A stretch of 64,000 bases of DNA from Puccinia triticina. Lineage: Eukaryota; Basidiomycota; Pucciniomycetes; Pucciniales; Pucciniaceae. Under the pieces are notes generated by a model that was given only the letters and a program-made list of their open reading frames with translations, was not told the DNA's origin and did no database searches. The translations under genes and the position numbers were made by a program. The first letter of the stretch is position 1, and each line of letters starts with the position of its first letter. Positions 11,400-24,617 of the stretch are shown here, one piece after another. The stretch is from NCBI RefSeq assembly GCF_026914185.1, contig NC_070565.1:5084001-5148000 (forward strand). Direction: 5' to 3'.

Positions 11400-12330
11400 T
11401 CTCGATGACCGGTACAGACCGGCATCGAGCGGATTCACTCCTCCTCTCCAATGACTGGTCTTTGCTGGTCATCGAGGGGAGTCATAGCTCTTGATGACCG
11501 GTCTGTGCGGTCATTGAGGGAGGTAACACCTCTTGATGACCGGAACAGCCCGGCATCAAGGAGATTCATACATCTCGATGGCCGGTCGGTACCGGTCATT
11601 GAGGGGACTCCGCAGTACATTACCCCTTGATGACTGGTTGGACCAGCCATTGAGGGGTCTCATGCCTCTTGATGACTTGTCGGACCGGCCGTCGAGGGGT
11701 TTCATACCTCTCAATGGCCAGTCGGTACCGGTCATTGAGTGGACTCTGCAGTACACTACACCTCACTGACCAATTGGTGCCGGCCATCAAGGGGTCCCTC
11801 ACCTCCCGATGAGCGGTCGGACCAGCCATTGAGGGGTCTCACACCTCTTGATGGCCGGTCAGTACCGGTCATCAAGGGGTCTTATACCTCCCAATGGCCG
11901 GTTGGTACCGGTCATCGAGGGGTCTTATACATCTTGATGACCGGTACCTACCGGCCATCAAGGGGTCTTATACCTCTCGATGACCGGTTGGACCGGCCAT
12001 CAAGGGTCTCACACCTCTTGATGACCGGTCGGACCGGCCATTGAGGGGTCTCATAGGTCTCGATGGCCGGTTGGTACCGGTCATCGAAGGGACTCCGCAG
12101 TACAGTACACCTCAATGACCGGTAGGTGCCGACCATTGATCTCTCACCTCCCAATGACCGGTCTGACCGGCCATCAAAGGTTCTCTCACCTCCCAATGAC
12201 CAGTGGGACCGGCCATTGAGGTGTCTCACACCTCCCAAAGACTGATATGTACCAGCCATTGAGGGGTCTCACACCTCTCAATGACTGGTCTGTGCTGCTC
12301 ATTGAGAAGAGTTGCACATTAGCTGGTCAT
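11400..12330. repeat. GACCGGTC palindromic satellite array 1
   Basis: About 21 degenerate units of 42-51 bp. Each is built as CTC(T/C)(T/C)GATGACCGGT + 3-5 nt + ACCGGTCATCGAGGGG, so each unit is itself a palindrome. Spacers read mostly TCT(C/T)A(C/T)A. The open frames predicted across it on both strands are repeats of this unit and not genes. Confidence 0.9.
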
Positions 12331-12675
12331 AAAGTGGGGTGTGCCCTGCTTGATAACTACTGTGGCCACTCCAGTTCATATTTGCACACTGGAGTGCAAA
12401 GCCAAAATCAGGGTGGAATGCATCAGGCATGCGCTCCAACAAAATGTAGTTAAGAGTAAAATACCTCCAGATTTTTTGGAGTGCCACCTTCCTAACCCAC
12501 CCCCCCCCCAAAGCCAAGAATTAGTACAAGTTTGGAGTACATTTAGGCTCATCCTACTTTTGATTTAGAGAATATTAATTTGACATCAATTCAAAGGTAC
12601 ATCTACAGTTGTGTGCGGCATTCTACTTTACAGAGCTACTTGCAAAACTTGAAGCCCTGACTGGGTTGGGGCAAT

Positions 12676-13044
12676 GGTGGGTAGTTACGTTGCCAATAAC
12701 GGTAACACAATGGTAACGTAACGATTTCTCAGCCGTTATTGTTACCGTTATTTGTAACGGCAGTGCGTTACAGTACCACTGCAACATGACAGAAAAATAT
12801 TGATGTTATTTACGTTACTGGCGCCTGCGGAGCGCCAGATAACGCCTGCTAACGGCCAATTGGGGCCGGCTACACGTTATCTAGTGGATAACGCGCAGTA
12901 ACGACCAGAAAAAAGAGCCCGTTACGTTATGTGCAAGGCCTGCAAAGACCTTGTTACAAATAACGTAACAGGCAGCTGCGGGTAGCGAGGGTAGTTACGC
13001 TACCCAAATTACGTGAATAACGTAACGTAACGTAACTACCCACC
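12676..13044. mobile_element. CGTAACG-rich element with terminal inverted repeats
   Basis: A 369-bp unit bounded by GGTGGGTAGTTACGTT and its exact inverse. The interior is dominated by GTTACG/CGTAAC and GTTAT/ATAAC motifs in both orientations. No coding capacity. The flanks do not give an obvious target duplication. Confidence 0.7.
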
Positions 13045-13730
13045 GTTAGTTGGGGTTCCAGCAATCTAACAGAGTATGTTTTTGGAGTCTACAGAGTGTG
13101 TAGATTCCAAATCTAAAGTGGCAACCAATTTGGTCCAGCCAATTTTTTTTTCTGGTTCACAGCCCATATTTTGGACCCACTTCCCAAATACGGGCATAAG
13201 TACATATGTACGGGCTGCTAAATCCATACTTATGCCTTCTGGTTGGGCACTAAACCAACACATAAGGGCAGAAACTGTCATGCAGTGTTTCCAGGAGTGT
13301 CTGGTCAAACTAAAACCATAGCTAGGACACCATACCATGTCCCAGCCACCCAAAAATACTTGAAAAAACTGTATTTTTTTAGGTTTTGGGTGCCAACATT
13401 TGGGACCAGCCAAAACCTTTGTACAGAGGAATGCTGCACGCAACTGTACAGCCTAAAGACCAGCCTGAGAAAACTTTGGATTCTCAATCATAGAAATATA
13501 TTCAACCTCCTTGTGGATTAAATAAAACTTTGAAAACAGTACTCTGATCAGATCAAGGTCTACAATAAATTAATCTCTTTCCAAAGTATGTATGTATATC
13601 CTGAGGAAGAGGATTTCAATTTTCAGACTTAGGCTAGGAGTATAATTGTGGCATGATAATAAATAGACAAGCCAGAGAGTACTCCAGGAGTACCACATGT
13701 ATTCCATAAAGCTCAGATACTGGGACCTGG
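13045..13730. other. Gene-free stretch upstream of a Helitron-like end
   Basis: Only short, unrecognised open frames on both strands. It may be the body of the Helitron-like element that ends at 13,762. Confidence 0.35.
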
Positions 13731-13762
13731 GAGTGCAGCGGCGAAGCCGCCTTGGCCTCTAG
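13731..13762 (+). mobile_element. Helitron-like 3' terminus 1
   Basis: The hairpin GCGGC-GAA-GCCGC (13,738-13,750) lies 8 nt before CTAG, which is followed by T. This is the layout of Helitron 3' ends (hairpin, then CTRR, inserted before T). A 33-bp stretch ending here is identical to the reverse complement at 45,294-45,326. The 5' end was not found. Confidence 0.5.
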
Positions 13763-14513
13763 TGTGTTCTAAAATAGTTCCAATAATACATAGAGTCAAG
13801 TTGGAGCTGTTTTCAAGTTGACTCCAAACCCATTCTAACATGCCTTAAGCTCAATTGAGCATCATCTCAACACAAATTCATCATGACTTGAGCATTTTTT
13901 GTGGTTAATATTCCAGGATATATCTAACAGGGTTCTTAAAAACTATTTCGTGATGGCACTTGCATGCAAGTGCCAAGCAAGCTCCAATGGTGAGAGCAAT
14001 GGCCAAAATCATCCCTTCCCACAAATTTTTCTATGGATCCGTCACCTAAACAGCCTTTTTAATGTAAATCTATATGCTCCCCTTGAAGAATAAACCTGAC
14101 AGGCATCCCACTCTGACGGATCCAAGACAGTTGAAACACTGCAAGATGCTGGTGGGAGCATGCATTTTTGCTTGTTCACTCCAAATCCCGGGGGAGCCAG
14201 AACAACAAACAGTGATTCAGCGGCTGCTGTTCAAGCCATCATGTATTTTCTTGACTACATTCCTTACATTTTGGGTTTGTGAATGAGTGAAAGGTACCAA
14301 AAGGTGGCAGGAGATAGCCAACCTTCTGACAAATTCAAGTTTAAATGTAGAGGTGGATTACAAGAAGCCAGCATCCTACATTACAGAGACCTTGACACAA
14401 AATGACAATCAAAGATGTGATATCTCTCAGCCCAGAATCACCACACTGCCAGCATATTTGACTGGGTTGAAGTCAGCCCAGTTTAACTGAGATGCACTCA
14501 ACCAATTTAAAAT
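13763..14513. other. Gene-free stretch
   Basis: No gene recognised. It contains GCACTTGCATGCAAGTGC, an 18-bp perfect palindrome near 13,955, and ends with TTTAAAAT (14,506-14,513), the left target duplication of the next element. Confidence 0.45.
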
Positions 14514-16833
14514 TGGGTTTACTTCGCGCACGGGAATTTCCGTTGACTCAACGTCACGTGACGTCGGGCCCCCCTCCGTGCGCACCACCAGCTCCCCTCA
14601 AAAAACTATTTGCACATGGGGGTGCCGTGCGGTGACAGGTGGCCGGGGTGAAGCACTCCGGCCATCCGGAGCAAACAAAACCCTTGATGACCGGCACAGA
14701 CCGGTCATTGAGAGACTACATCCCTCTCAATGACCGGAATAGACTGGTCATCGGGAGGCTACATCCCTCTCAATGACCGGAATAGACCGGTCATCAGGAG
14801 GTTACATCCCTCCCAATGACCGGCACAGACCAGCCGTTGAGAGGGTATATCACATCTCTCTCAATGACCGCATCCCCCTTGATGACCAGTCATTGGGAGG
14901 CTACATCCCTCTCAATGATTGGTACAGACAGGTCATCGGGAGGCTGCATCCCTCTCGATGACCGGAATAGACCAGTCATTGGGAGGCTACATCCCTCTGG
15001 ATGACCGGCATAGACCGGTCATCAGGAGGCTACATCCCTCTTGATGACTGGCATAGACCAGTCATCAAGAGGCTACATCCCTCTCAATGACCTGAATAGA
15101 CCGGTCATCAGGAGGTTACATTCCTCCCGATGACCGGAGTAGACCGGTCACCAAGAGGATACATCTCTCTCAATGACCGGCATTCCGGTCATCGAGAGAA
15201 CACATCTCTCTCAATGACTGGCATTCCGGTCATCAAGAGAACACATCCCTCTTGATGACTGGCATAGACCGGTCATTGAGGGGGATGTGTCCTCTTGGTG
15301 ACCGGTCTATTCCGGTCATCCATTGGGAGGGATGTAACCTCCCAATGACCGGTCTATTCCGGTCATCAAGAGGGATGCAGCCTCTTGATGACCGGTCTAT
15401 GCCGGTCATCAAGAGGGATGTAGCCTCCTGATGACCGGTCTGTACCGGTCATCGAGGGGGATGTGTCCTCTTGATGACCGGAATGCTGTTCATCAAGAGA
15501 GATGTGATATACCCTCTTGATGACCGGTCAGTGCTGGTCATTGGGAGGGATGTAAACTCCCAATGACCGGTCTATTCCGGTCATCAAGAGGGATGTAGCC
15601 TCTTGATGACAGGTCTGTACCGGTCATCAAGAGGATTGTAGCCTCCTGATGACCAGTCTATTCCGGTCATCAAGAGGGATGTAGTCTCTTGATGACCGGT
15701 CTGTGCTGGTCATCAAGGGTTTTGTTTCCTCCGTATAGCCGGAGTGCTTCACCCCGGCCACCTGTCACCGCACGGCACCCCCGTGTGCGGATAGTTTTTT
15801 GAGGGGAGCTGGTGGCGCGCTGAGGGACTCCTGTCCGTACTTGGCGGTCGCAGTCGCTTGAGGGGAAGGTTGCTGTTTAGGCTGCCCTCTGAGGTGGATG
15901 GTCTGTGAGGATGAGCGCTGAAAATGGGGGGGGGATCTGTGATAGCTGTTGGGTTTTGGTGGTTTTGAGAGGTTCGCCGGGGTTTGGGATCCGCGGCGGC
16001 GGTTGTTTGTTTTGAGGGAGTCGGGGATTGTGATCTTAAGGAAGAAAGGAAGGAATCTGAGACTCTTGATGAAGCATGATCGGCGGGCGGAGCCCAAAGG
16101 TTTGAACTCTGAAGATCTGATCTATATACTCTTAATGGTCCGTATTCTGGGGATCAGAATGCCATGCCCCCCCCCATCATCCAAGTTCGGCGAACTTGGA
16201 CTCCGGGAGAGCCACATGTCACATAGATTTCATCATCTCCTCCGCGCGCGCATACACAAAACAGCAGAAAGGAACAGAGAAACAAAGAAAAGACAAAGAG
16301 ACACAGAAGAAGGGATGAACACAATGAGAGGAGACAGGAAGAAATAAATGAACCAGAGGAAAAGAAAAAGAGAAAAAAAGAAGAGAACCAGCAGAGTACT
16401 CAGGACGAAACAAGACAAACAGAAAAAGAAAGAAAAAAGAAGAAGAAATAAAGAACAGAGGAATAAACCCACAACAGATGCTGTGTTAGGACCAAGAAAC
16501 TGAAGATGACTGGGAAATGGGAAGGAGAGGAGATGGAAAGGTAGAAAGAGGGAAAAGAAAGAGGGGGAAAAGAAAGAGGGGGGGGAAAGATCTTGAGGAG
16601 AGGGGTGAAAGCAGAAGAGAGGTGAGGGGAGGGTGAATTCTTGAAGGTCTTGAGGATCCTGAGGAGTGAGTGGAGTCTTGATCTTGATGTAGCTGGCGGC
16701 GGTGATGCTCCTGGCTAGCTGGCCACAAGAGGGGCCACCACAGCGCACGGAGGGGGGCCCGACGTCACGTGATGTTGAGTGAACAGAAATTCCCGTGTGC
16801 AACAAGTTTCCCTCCATGCGCAAAGTAAACCCA
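14514..16833. mobile_element. 2.3-kb non-autonomous element with palindromic satellite arms
   Basis: The left end TGGGTTTACTTCGCGCACG is mirrored on the right by AGTAAACCCA. The pairing continues inward through CGTCACGTGACGTCGGGCC and the block around CACCAGCTCCCCTCAAAAAAC. TTTAAAAT flanks both sides (8 bp, or 9 bp as ATTTAAAAT with one offset base), consistent with a Mutator- or hAT-type target duplication. Inside the arms lies a GACCGGTC satellite. The right arm is split by about 0.9 kb (15,830-16,740) that includes a purine-rich tract. No transposase is seen. Confidence 0.7.
14680..15725. repeat. GACCGGTC palindromic satellite array 2 (inverted halves)
   Basis: Units of about 43 bp: CCTCTCAATGACCGG-AATAG-ACCGGTCATCGGGAGG in the left half. 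The right half (from about 15,270) carries the same units in inverted orientation, so the whole array forms one long interrupted palindrome centred near 15,220. Open frames here are repeat translations. Confidence 0.9.
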
Positions 16834-17785
16834 TTTAAAATGGATTTACAGCAATTCCAAAAAAGAATGGTGAAGGGGTCATGGATCTTCCATGGATGGA
16901 TTTTCTTCACCCAGTCAAACCTTGCTGCTAAATTTAAGGTCTGATGACATCTAAGTTGGATTTTCACAAACCTAATGCCAAAAATCCCAGCAGTCCAATA
17001 TCTGAACTGCCCACCCATAACCAAATAGACACCAGGGATCCAGGTTTGGTGGAAAAAGGAACCTGGAAATCATATCAAACCAATGATTTCACTTTCAGCC
17101 CGGGTGGCTTTCATGATCCACGTGGATTGAAGTTGATAGGAGGACAGAGGCAAAAATGGGAGGGGCAGAAGAGCATTCTGTATCAATCATGGGTTGCTGC
17201 TTCACAGTCAAAGTTTGACAGTAGCATCAAACTGCGTCAACTTTAACAGCAAATTTTGGCTGGGCAAGTAAAATCCCTGGATGGAAGATCCATGACCCCT
17301 TTGCCATTGTTTTTTGGAATTGCTGTATCTCAAACAACAAAATATGAACCCAAGGGCCTTAGATTGATATTTCTATTCTCAGATTTGTTATCTCTGATTG
17401 ATGGTGACACTGTTGGTATTAAGATGTCAGCTAGTTATTTAGTTGCATTTCTTGAACCTGGAGTGGTGGGCAATGCATGCTTGAAGCAGTACTCCTGGGA
17501 AATACATAAATATATTCAGATTTCTTTCTTGAAGATCCAGCTTTCATTGTGAATCTCATGGATCTACAAGCATGTTTATCCCCTCAGGTGTCTTCTTCAA
17601 AAATTTCATATTTCAATTTTTTTTTGCCAGTTGGTTATTGACATTGAAGCCATGAAACCAGCACCATTTTAAAGAGAATATTCAGTTCTATCATGTTCCT
17701 CTGGGGTGAGAGGAAGGGTGCAATGAGGTAGAAATGAGAGGGAATTAAAAAAAGCTCCCAGCCAAATGTGTTGAACTGATACAGC
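16834..17785. other. Gene-free stretch
   Basis: No supportable gene. It starts with the right copy of TTTAAAAT and ends with GATACAGC, the left target duplication of the next transposon. Confidence 0.45.
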
Positions 17786-20495
17786 TAGGGATGGCAATCA
17801 GGCGGGCCCGCCAATGGGCGGCCCAAACCCGGCCGGGTTTGGGCCGGGCATGGGCCGGCATTTTGGGGAATTTTCAAAAGTTGACCCGGCCCGCCAGACC
17901 CGCAGCAGAAATTGGGCGTGTCCATGTAGCCCAACGGGTGCCCCCCGTATCCCCGCCCACCGGGATCCCCCGGAGCAGACATCATATATACTAGCAAGTC
18001 AGTCCAATTGGCCGGATATCTGACTTTGTGCGACCACTGACAACTACGGAGACTCCAAATATGGCGCGGCAAACCTCTCAGAACAAGGACGACATCAAGG
18101 TTCCTCCTAGTACTAACCTGGAAAGAAATGATGAAACACCCAAGCCTCAGACTCCAGCGCCTAGCGAATCCCAAGACAATAATTCAACCAAGCGGCACAA
18201 ACTTACCAGCGGGGTTTGGGATCATCTCACCAAGATCTTTGGTGAGTGATTATGTATTTCTTAATTCCCAATAGCCTTCAGTTTTTTATTTTGTTTGAAT
18301 GTTTGAATGTTGGTTGCTGTAGAATCCAATGGCAAAGAGAAGGCTGAGTGTAATTACTGCCAAGCGAATTTAACTGGCGGCTCCTCTGCAGGAAAAAAAC
18401 ACCTTTGGCAACATTCAAACCAATGCATAACCGAGAAGGGTGGATTGATCCATCCCAAGCAAGGCCGCTTGAATTTTCCCTCAACCTCATCGACTCAGGC
18501 CACCCGCGGTGTGTGGATTTACAACCAAGATTGATCACAAGCACGACTTGCTGAAATGATTATTCTCCACAAGTATCCATTTGCGATGGCCAAACATGAA
18601 GGTTTCATTGACTTCATGAGGGAATCGCAGCCTCAGTTCCAGATGCCTGGACGCAAGACAGTCCAAAACAATTGTGTGAAAATTTTCACAGACCAGAAGA
18701 AAGCCTTGATGTCAAAGCTTGCCAAGGATGTTCACCATGTTGCGCTGACAACCGACTTGTGGACCGCATCTGATCTCACGGGCTATATGGCCGTGACTCT
18801 ACACCATATTGACTTGCAATGGGGATTAAACAAACAAATCATCAGCTTTTGACCTCTCCCACCGCCACACTCTGCCCAAGCAATTGCCGACCGCCTCAGC
18901 CAAGTTTTACAAGACTAGAAGCTCGTCAACAAGGTTGCTTTTGTTACTGTCAACAATGCGTTAGCAAACACTGCGGCAATGGTACGACTCAAACAATTTG
19001 TTGATGATTGTAGTGTTACCCCTGGCGCGGCGACCTTGGCCCACTTCCACATGTGCTGCCTTGCTCACATCATTAACTTGGTTGTCAAAGATGGCCTCAA
19101 GATTGCCGGTGATGCTGTCAATCGACTACGTGACACAGTCCATTTAATTCACGGCTCTCCTTCTCGCATGGACACCTTTGACAAGTCTCTCACGGCAGTC
19201 AGCATTGAAATAAAGAAGAAGCATCCTTGTAAGGATGTCCCAACTTGATGGAACTTGACTTACCTCATGATCAAGGCTTCCTTACCATGCAGGTTAGCCT
19301 TCCAGGAACTCGCCATAATCAATGAAAAATTTGAGGACTGTCCGACCAAGCTTCAATGGGAGGAACTGGTGCTCATGGAGCAGTTTCTTGAACCATTTTA
19401 CCAAGGTGTGATGTCTCTCTGCTTGTTGCTTCCTAAGTTCCTCAGTAGGCTGATCAGATCTCTCCTTCCTCCATCCAGCAACTGTATTATTGAGTGGTAC
19501 ACAATATCCAATGATCAACTATGGATATCGTGTCATGTCAGCTATTGAAGCCCAACTCAACAAGTCCTTGGCAAACCCGACTCTGAGTAGTATGGTTGAA
19601 CCAATGAAGCAGAAGTTCAAGAAATACTGGGAGCCGGCGAAGATGGTACTTGCCATCAGACTGGTCCTCAACCCGCGCTACAAGATGCGCTACCTTTGCT
19701 ACAACCTGGAGCAGAACTCGGCTGGCAACAAAGATGTGAACAAGTTCATCAGCCAAGTTAAGTCTCTATTTTTGGCGCTGTGGAATCTGTACGTTCCAGC
19801 ACCATCACCCGCCAACAACCCCTCCAGCAGTCAACAAGATACCTCACAGAAGAAGAAGACCATTGATCAAGACCTCTCAGCCTTCCATGAATACATGGCT
19901 GGCACAATGGAATATTCTTCTCAGCCCAACGCTCCCATGGCCAAGTTAGACCTGTACCTCAAAGAGAGAAACCACATCCTACCTGATTCGAAGGAGTTGG
20001 AGTTCAATCTGCTCAACTGGTGGAAATCAAATGCCGCCTGGTTTCCGTCACTCTCTCAGGTTGCAAGGACAATTCTCATGATCCCAACTACCTCGGTTGC
20101 TTCTGAATCGGCATTCTCTACAGGTGGGCGGGTCCTTGACAACTATTGAATGCGCCTGAACAAGGAATCAGTTGAGGCATTAATCTGCACTCAAGACTGG
20201 ATCAAGGCCAGGAAGCTGGCTGCAAAGCAAGTTGCGGGCGCGGCAAAGTAACTGAACTCCCTATATTTCCTTTGTATATTACTGTGATGCATATGGTGTA
20301 GAAACCACTGCATCAACCCTTCCCCTGACCAAAATACAAGATTTATTTTATTATATCATTTCTGGCTGGGGCCCGTCGGCGGCCCACGGGCGACCAACAG
20401 GCTCGGGTCGGGCAGCCATTTCAGGAAAAATGACCCGGCCCGACCCGCCCACTAATCTTGCGGCCCGGCTCGGGTCCGCCCAATTGCCATCCCTA
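17786..20495 (+). mobile_element. Complete hAT transposon (2,710 bp)
   Basis: It is bounded by TAGGGATGGCAAT and its inverse ATTGCCATCCCTA, with GC-rich subterminal sequence (GGCGGGCCCGCC) on both sides. The 8-bp direct repeat GATACAGC lies exactly outside both ends (17,778-17,785 and 20,496-20,503), the hallmark of hAT insertion. One transposase gene fills the interior but is broken by stops and a frameshift, so the copy is not autonomous. The perfect target duplication suggests a fairly recent insertion. Confidence 0.95.
18061..20251 (+). pseudogene. hAT transposase pseudogene (BED finger + dimerisation domain)
   Basis: The transposase would cut and paste its own element. Exon 1 (18,061-18,241) joins exon 2 at 18,323 through a GT-AG intron. 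A BED-type zinc finger follows (CNYC...KKHLWQH). Next come catalytic-core blocks (TTDLWTAS, MCCLAHIINLVVKDG) and the C-terminal dimerisation block (WWKSNAAWFPSLSQVAR, TTSVASESAFSTGGRVLD). In-frame stops lie at 18,532 (TGA), 18,850 (TGA), 18,916 (TAG), 19,246 (TGA) and 20,147 (TGA). A frame change falls at about 19,440-19,490. At the TGA sites family conservation suggests an original arginine CGA. The locus is therefore dead, but its class is clear. Confidence 0.92.
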
Positions 20496-20503
20496 GATAC
20501 AGC

Positions 20504-20898
20504 CAAAAAGTGGGGATAATTCACAAGTATGAGGGCGCCCGCGCTGCCCGGGGGTTTTAGGCCTAGCCACTTGCCCCCTGGAACGGCGGGACTTGTGTTA
20601 AGTTATAACCTTCAGGTACGTGAAGGTGTCTCCATATGGATTTGAGGCGGGGAAAGCTTTGGCAGGCTCGGGAGAAGACGAAAAAGTAATTCTTTTTTTC
20701 TACATTGTTTTCGCTACGAATAGCGAAAACCAAGTCTTTTGATTAGAATCGTAATGGCATGAAAATTTAATTCTCAATTTTCTCCATTATCATGATATAT
20801 GGATTTTTTTTTATAAAACAACGGTGGCAGCGTATCGAGCAAGCGCTAACAGCAACGGTATTGATAACAAGTAAAAATTGTTACACTTCCGTGACCCA
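20504..20898. other. Intergenic, downstream of enolase
   Basis: No gene. A GGGACTTGTGTTAAGTTATA block at 20,570-20,592 resembles GGACTTGTGTCAAGTTAGA at 38,262-38,281, so it is probably a repeat end. The enolase 3' UTR should lie in the right part. Confidence 0.4.
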
Positions 20899-23104
<2,206 letters not shown>

Positions 23105-23346
23105 TGCAGAAGATATATCAAGATTTAGTGAGTGCTGTTTTGGTAAGGGTGTGGTCGGTAGTCAGTTGCTTGCTGGCCGGAACGGAAGGGACCGAGATCG
23201 GAGAGCGCAGGACGGGCGAAAGAGGATGGGGCAGGAATTACGTAATCAGCGCAGAGGCTATCGTTTCATGTCATGATCGGACTCAGAGCGATGAAAGGGA
23301 AACAGCATGGATATAGACTTGTGACTGGGGAAATCCTACAAGCAAA

Positions 23347-23428
23347 TCCGAGTTAGTATATCGGCTAGTATATCCGCCTTTCACTGTGAGGGGCGCGGAG
23401 GAGACGGGTTCGATTCCCGTACTCGGAA
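23347..23428 (+). tRNA. tRNA-Glu(UUC) with a 10-nt intron
   Basis: The acceptor stem TCCGAGT pairs perfectly with ACTCGGA. The T arm ACGGG-TTCGATT-CCCGT is perfect and the discriminator is A. The anticodon stem TCCGC/GCGGA forms only if CTGTGAGGGG (23,384-23,393) is removed. That leaves the loop CTTTCAC with anticodon TTC, and the intron sits at the canonical position 37/38. The mature length is 72 nt. It lies 242 bp upstream of the enolase start, on the opposite strand. Confidence 0.9.
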
Positions 23429-24617
23429 ACCACTTTTTCACTCGCCAGGCATTTCCGCCTGTTTTCTTGCACCTCAACAGCTCTATACTCTTCATCTTTT
23501 GTCATCTTCCCACTGAGAAAATGCCAAAGGCAGGCTATCTCGTTTTTTTTCTCGATCGCTTATTCCCCAGTGACGCAAATGCCTATCAAGTCCGGCTCTC
23601 GAGGGAGCGCGTGAATAGGACCAGGCACCTGAGGTAGCTTTCCTCTCAAGAAGCTTTTGATCTTGCTATGTTTTCAGTGTTGTTTCGAAATAAGTTGAAT
23701 AATAAGATTTGAATGATCAGATTGCATTGGAATTCTCGGCATTTTTTCGTTTGATTATACAAAATTAAAAGGAGTTTTATACATAAGTTTCAAACACATT
23801 TGGATTGACTGACAATCGTGACATTATGATTCACCAACATGATTGTTATCAAGTGGGAATCCACAATGACCATTTGAATGGTGCAGATTTTTCATCATTC
23901 AACACCTAAATAGCGAAGACGATGTCTAAAGATCAGCTGTAGACCCCGGATGATTATGTATCTTGGGGAGTAAGTTTGTGAGCCCGAGCCAGCAGAAGCT
24001 GAGTGACTTTACCTGAACAGTCACATCTAACAGCCGGCGACAACGTTTAAAATCCTAAAATGCCGTCGAGCACAAAATATCCAAAATTAAATGATACACA
24101 GAGCGCCTGAAAATACGGAGACAACGGAGAAGTAATGAAAAAACCTAGCTCGGTGATTGGCAGTCAAGACGTGCATGAGTCTAGAAGAGAAGGAAAAAAA
24201 CTCACGTCAAAGAGACAGAAAAAAAGTATCCACAATGAGAACAGACAGAAAATTATCCCAGAAAAGATGGTTGACGAAAAAGAGTCCCACTGAAGGAGGC
24301 TGCATCCGTTCGCTGTAACACAATATTAAAAATCTCCTAGAATCCTTGAGCCGGTTACTTTTCTTCACGCAAGTCATTTACGCTTTGTTCGCCCGAAGTT
24401 GCTTCATTTTTACATTATCGAAAAAGAATAATGGCAATGAGGACAGGAGGTTGTATCTGCACGGATTTCCTCGAAGGTTCTGAATCCTGTGGAGGCAAGA
24501 CTTGGCCATCAAGGCTATTAATAAGTCCACTGGGTTGATGATGTCCGTTTAGATTTCTCCACTTCGGTTCCCCTGTCGTCGTATAGGTTGAGTCACTCGA
24601 TCAGCTTCTCGTTGAAA
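23429..24617. other. Intergenic region
   Basis: No gene recognised. Composition resembles the neighbouring genic DNA, without repeat signatures. The right part should hold the promoter of the membrane-protein gene. Confidence 0.4.

Noticed and set aside
11435..12259. Several 65-100 codon frames on both strands with repeated MTGTxRPSRG-type proteins
   Set aside because: They are translations of the GACCGGTC palindromic satellite, with unit periodicity and no independent coding signal.
16233..17024. 263-codon minus-strand frame rich in Ser, Phe and Leu
   Set aside because: It spans a purine-rich tract and the inverted end of a transposable element. Its hydrophobic Leu/Phe-rich stretch reflects base composition.
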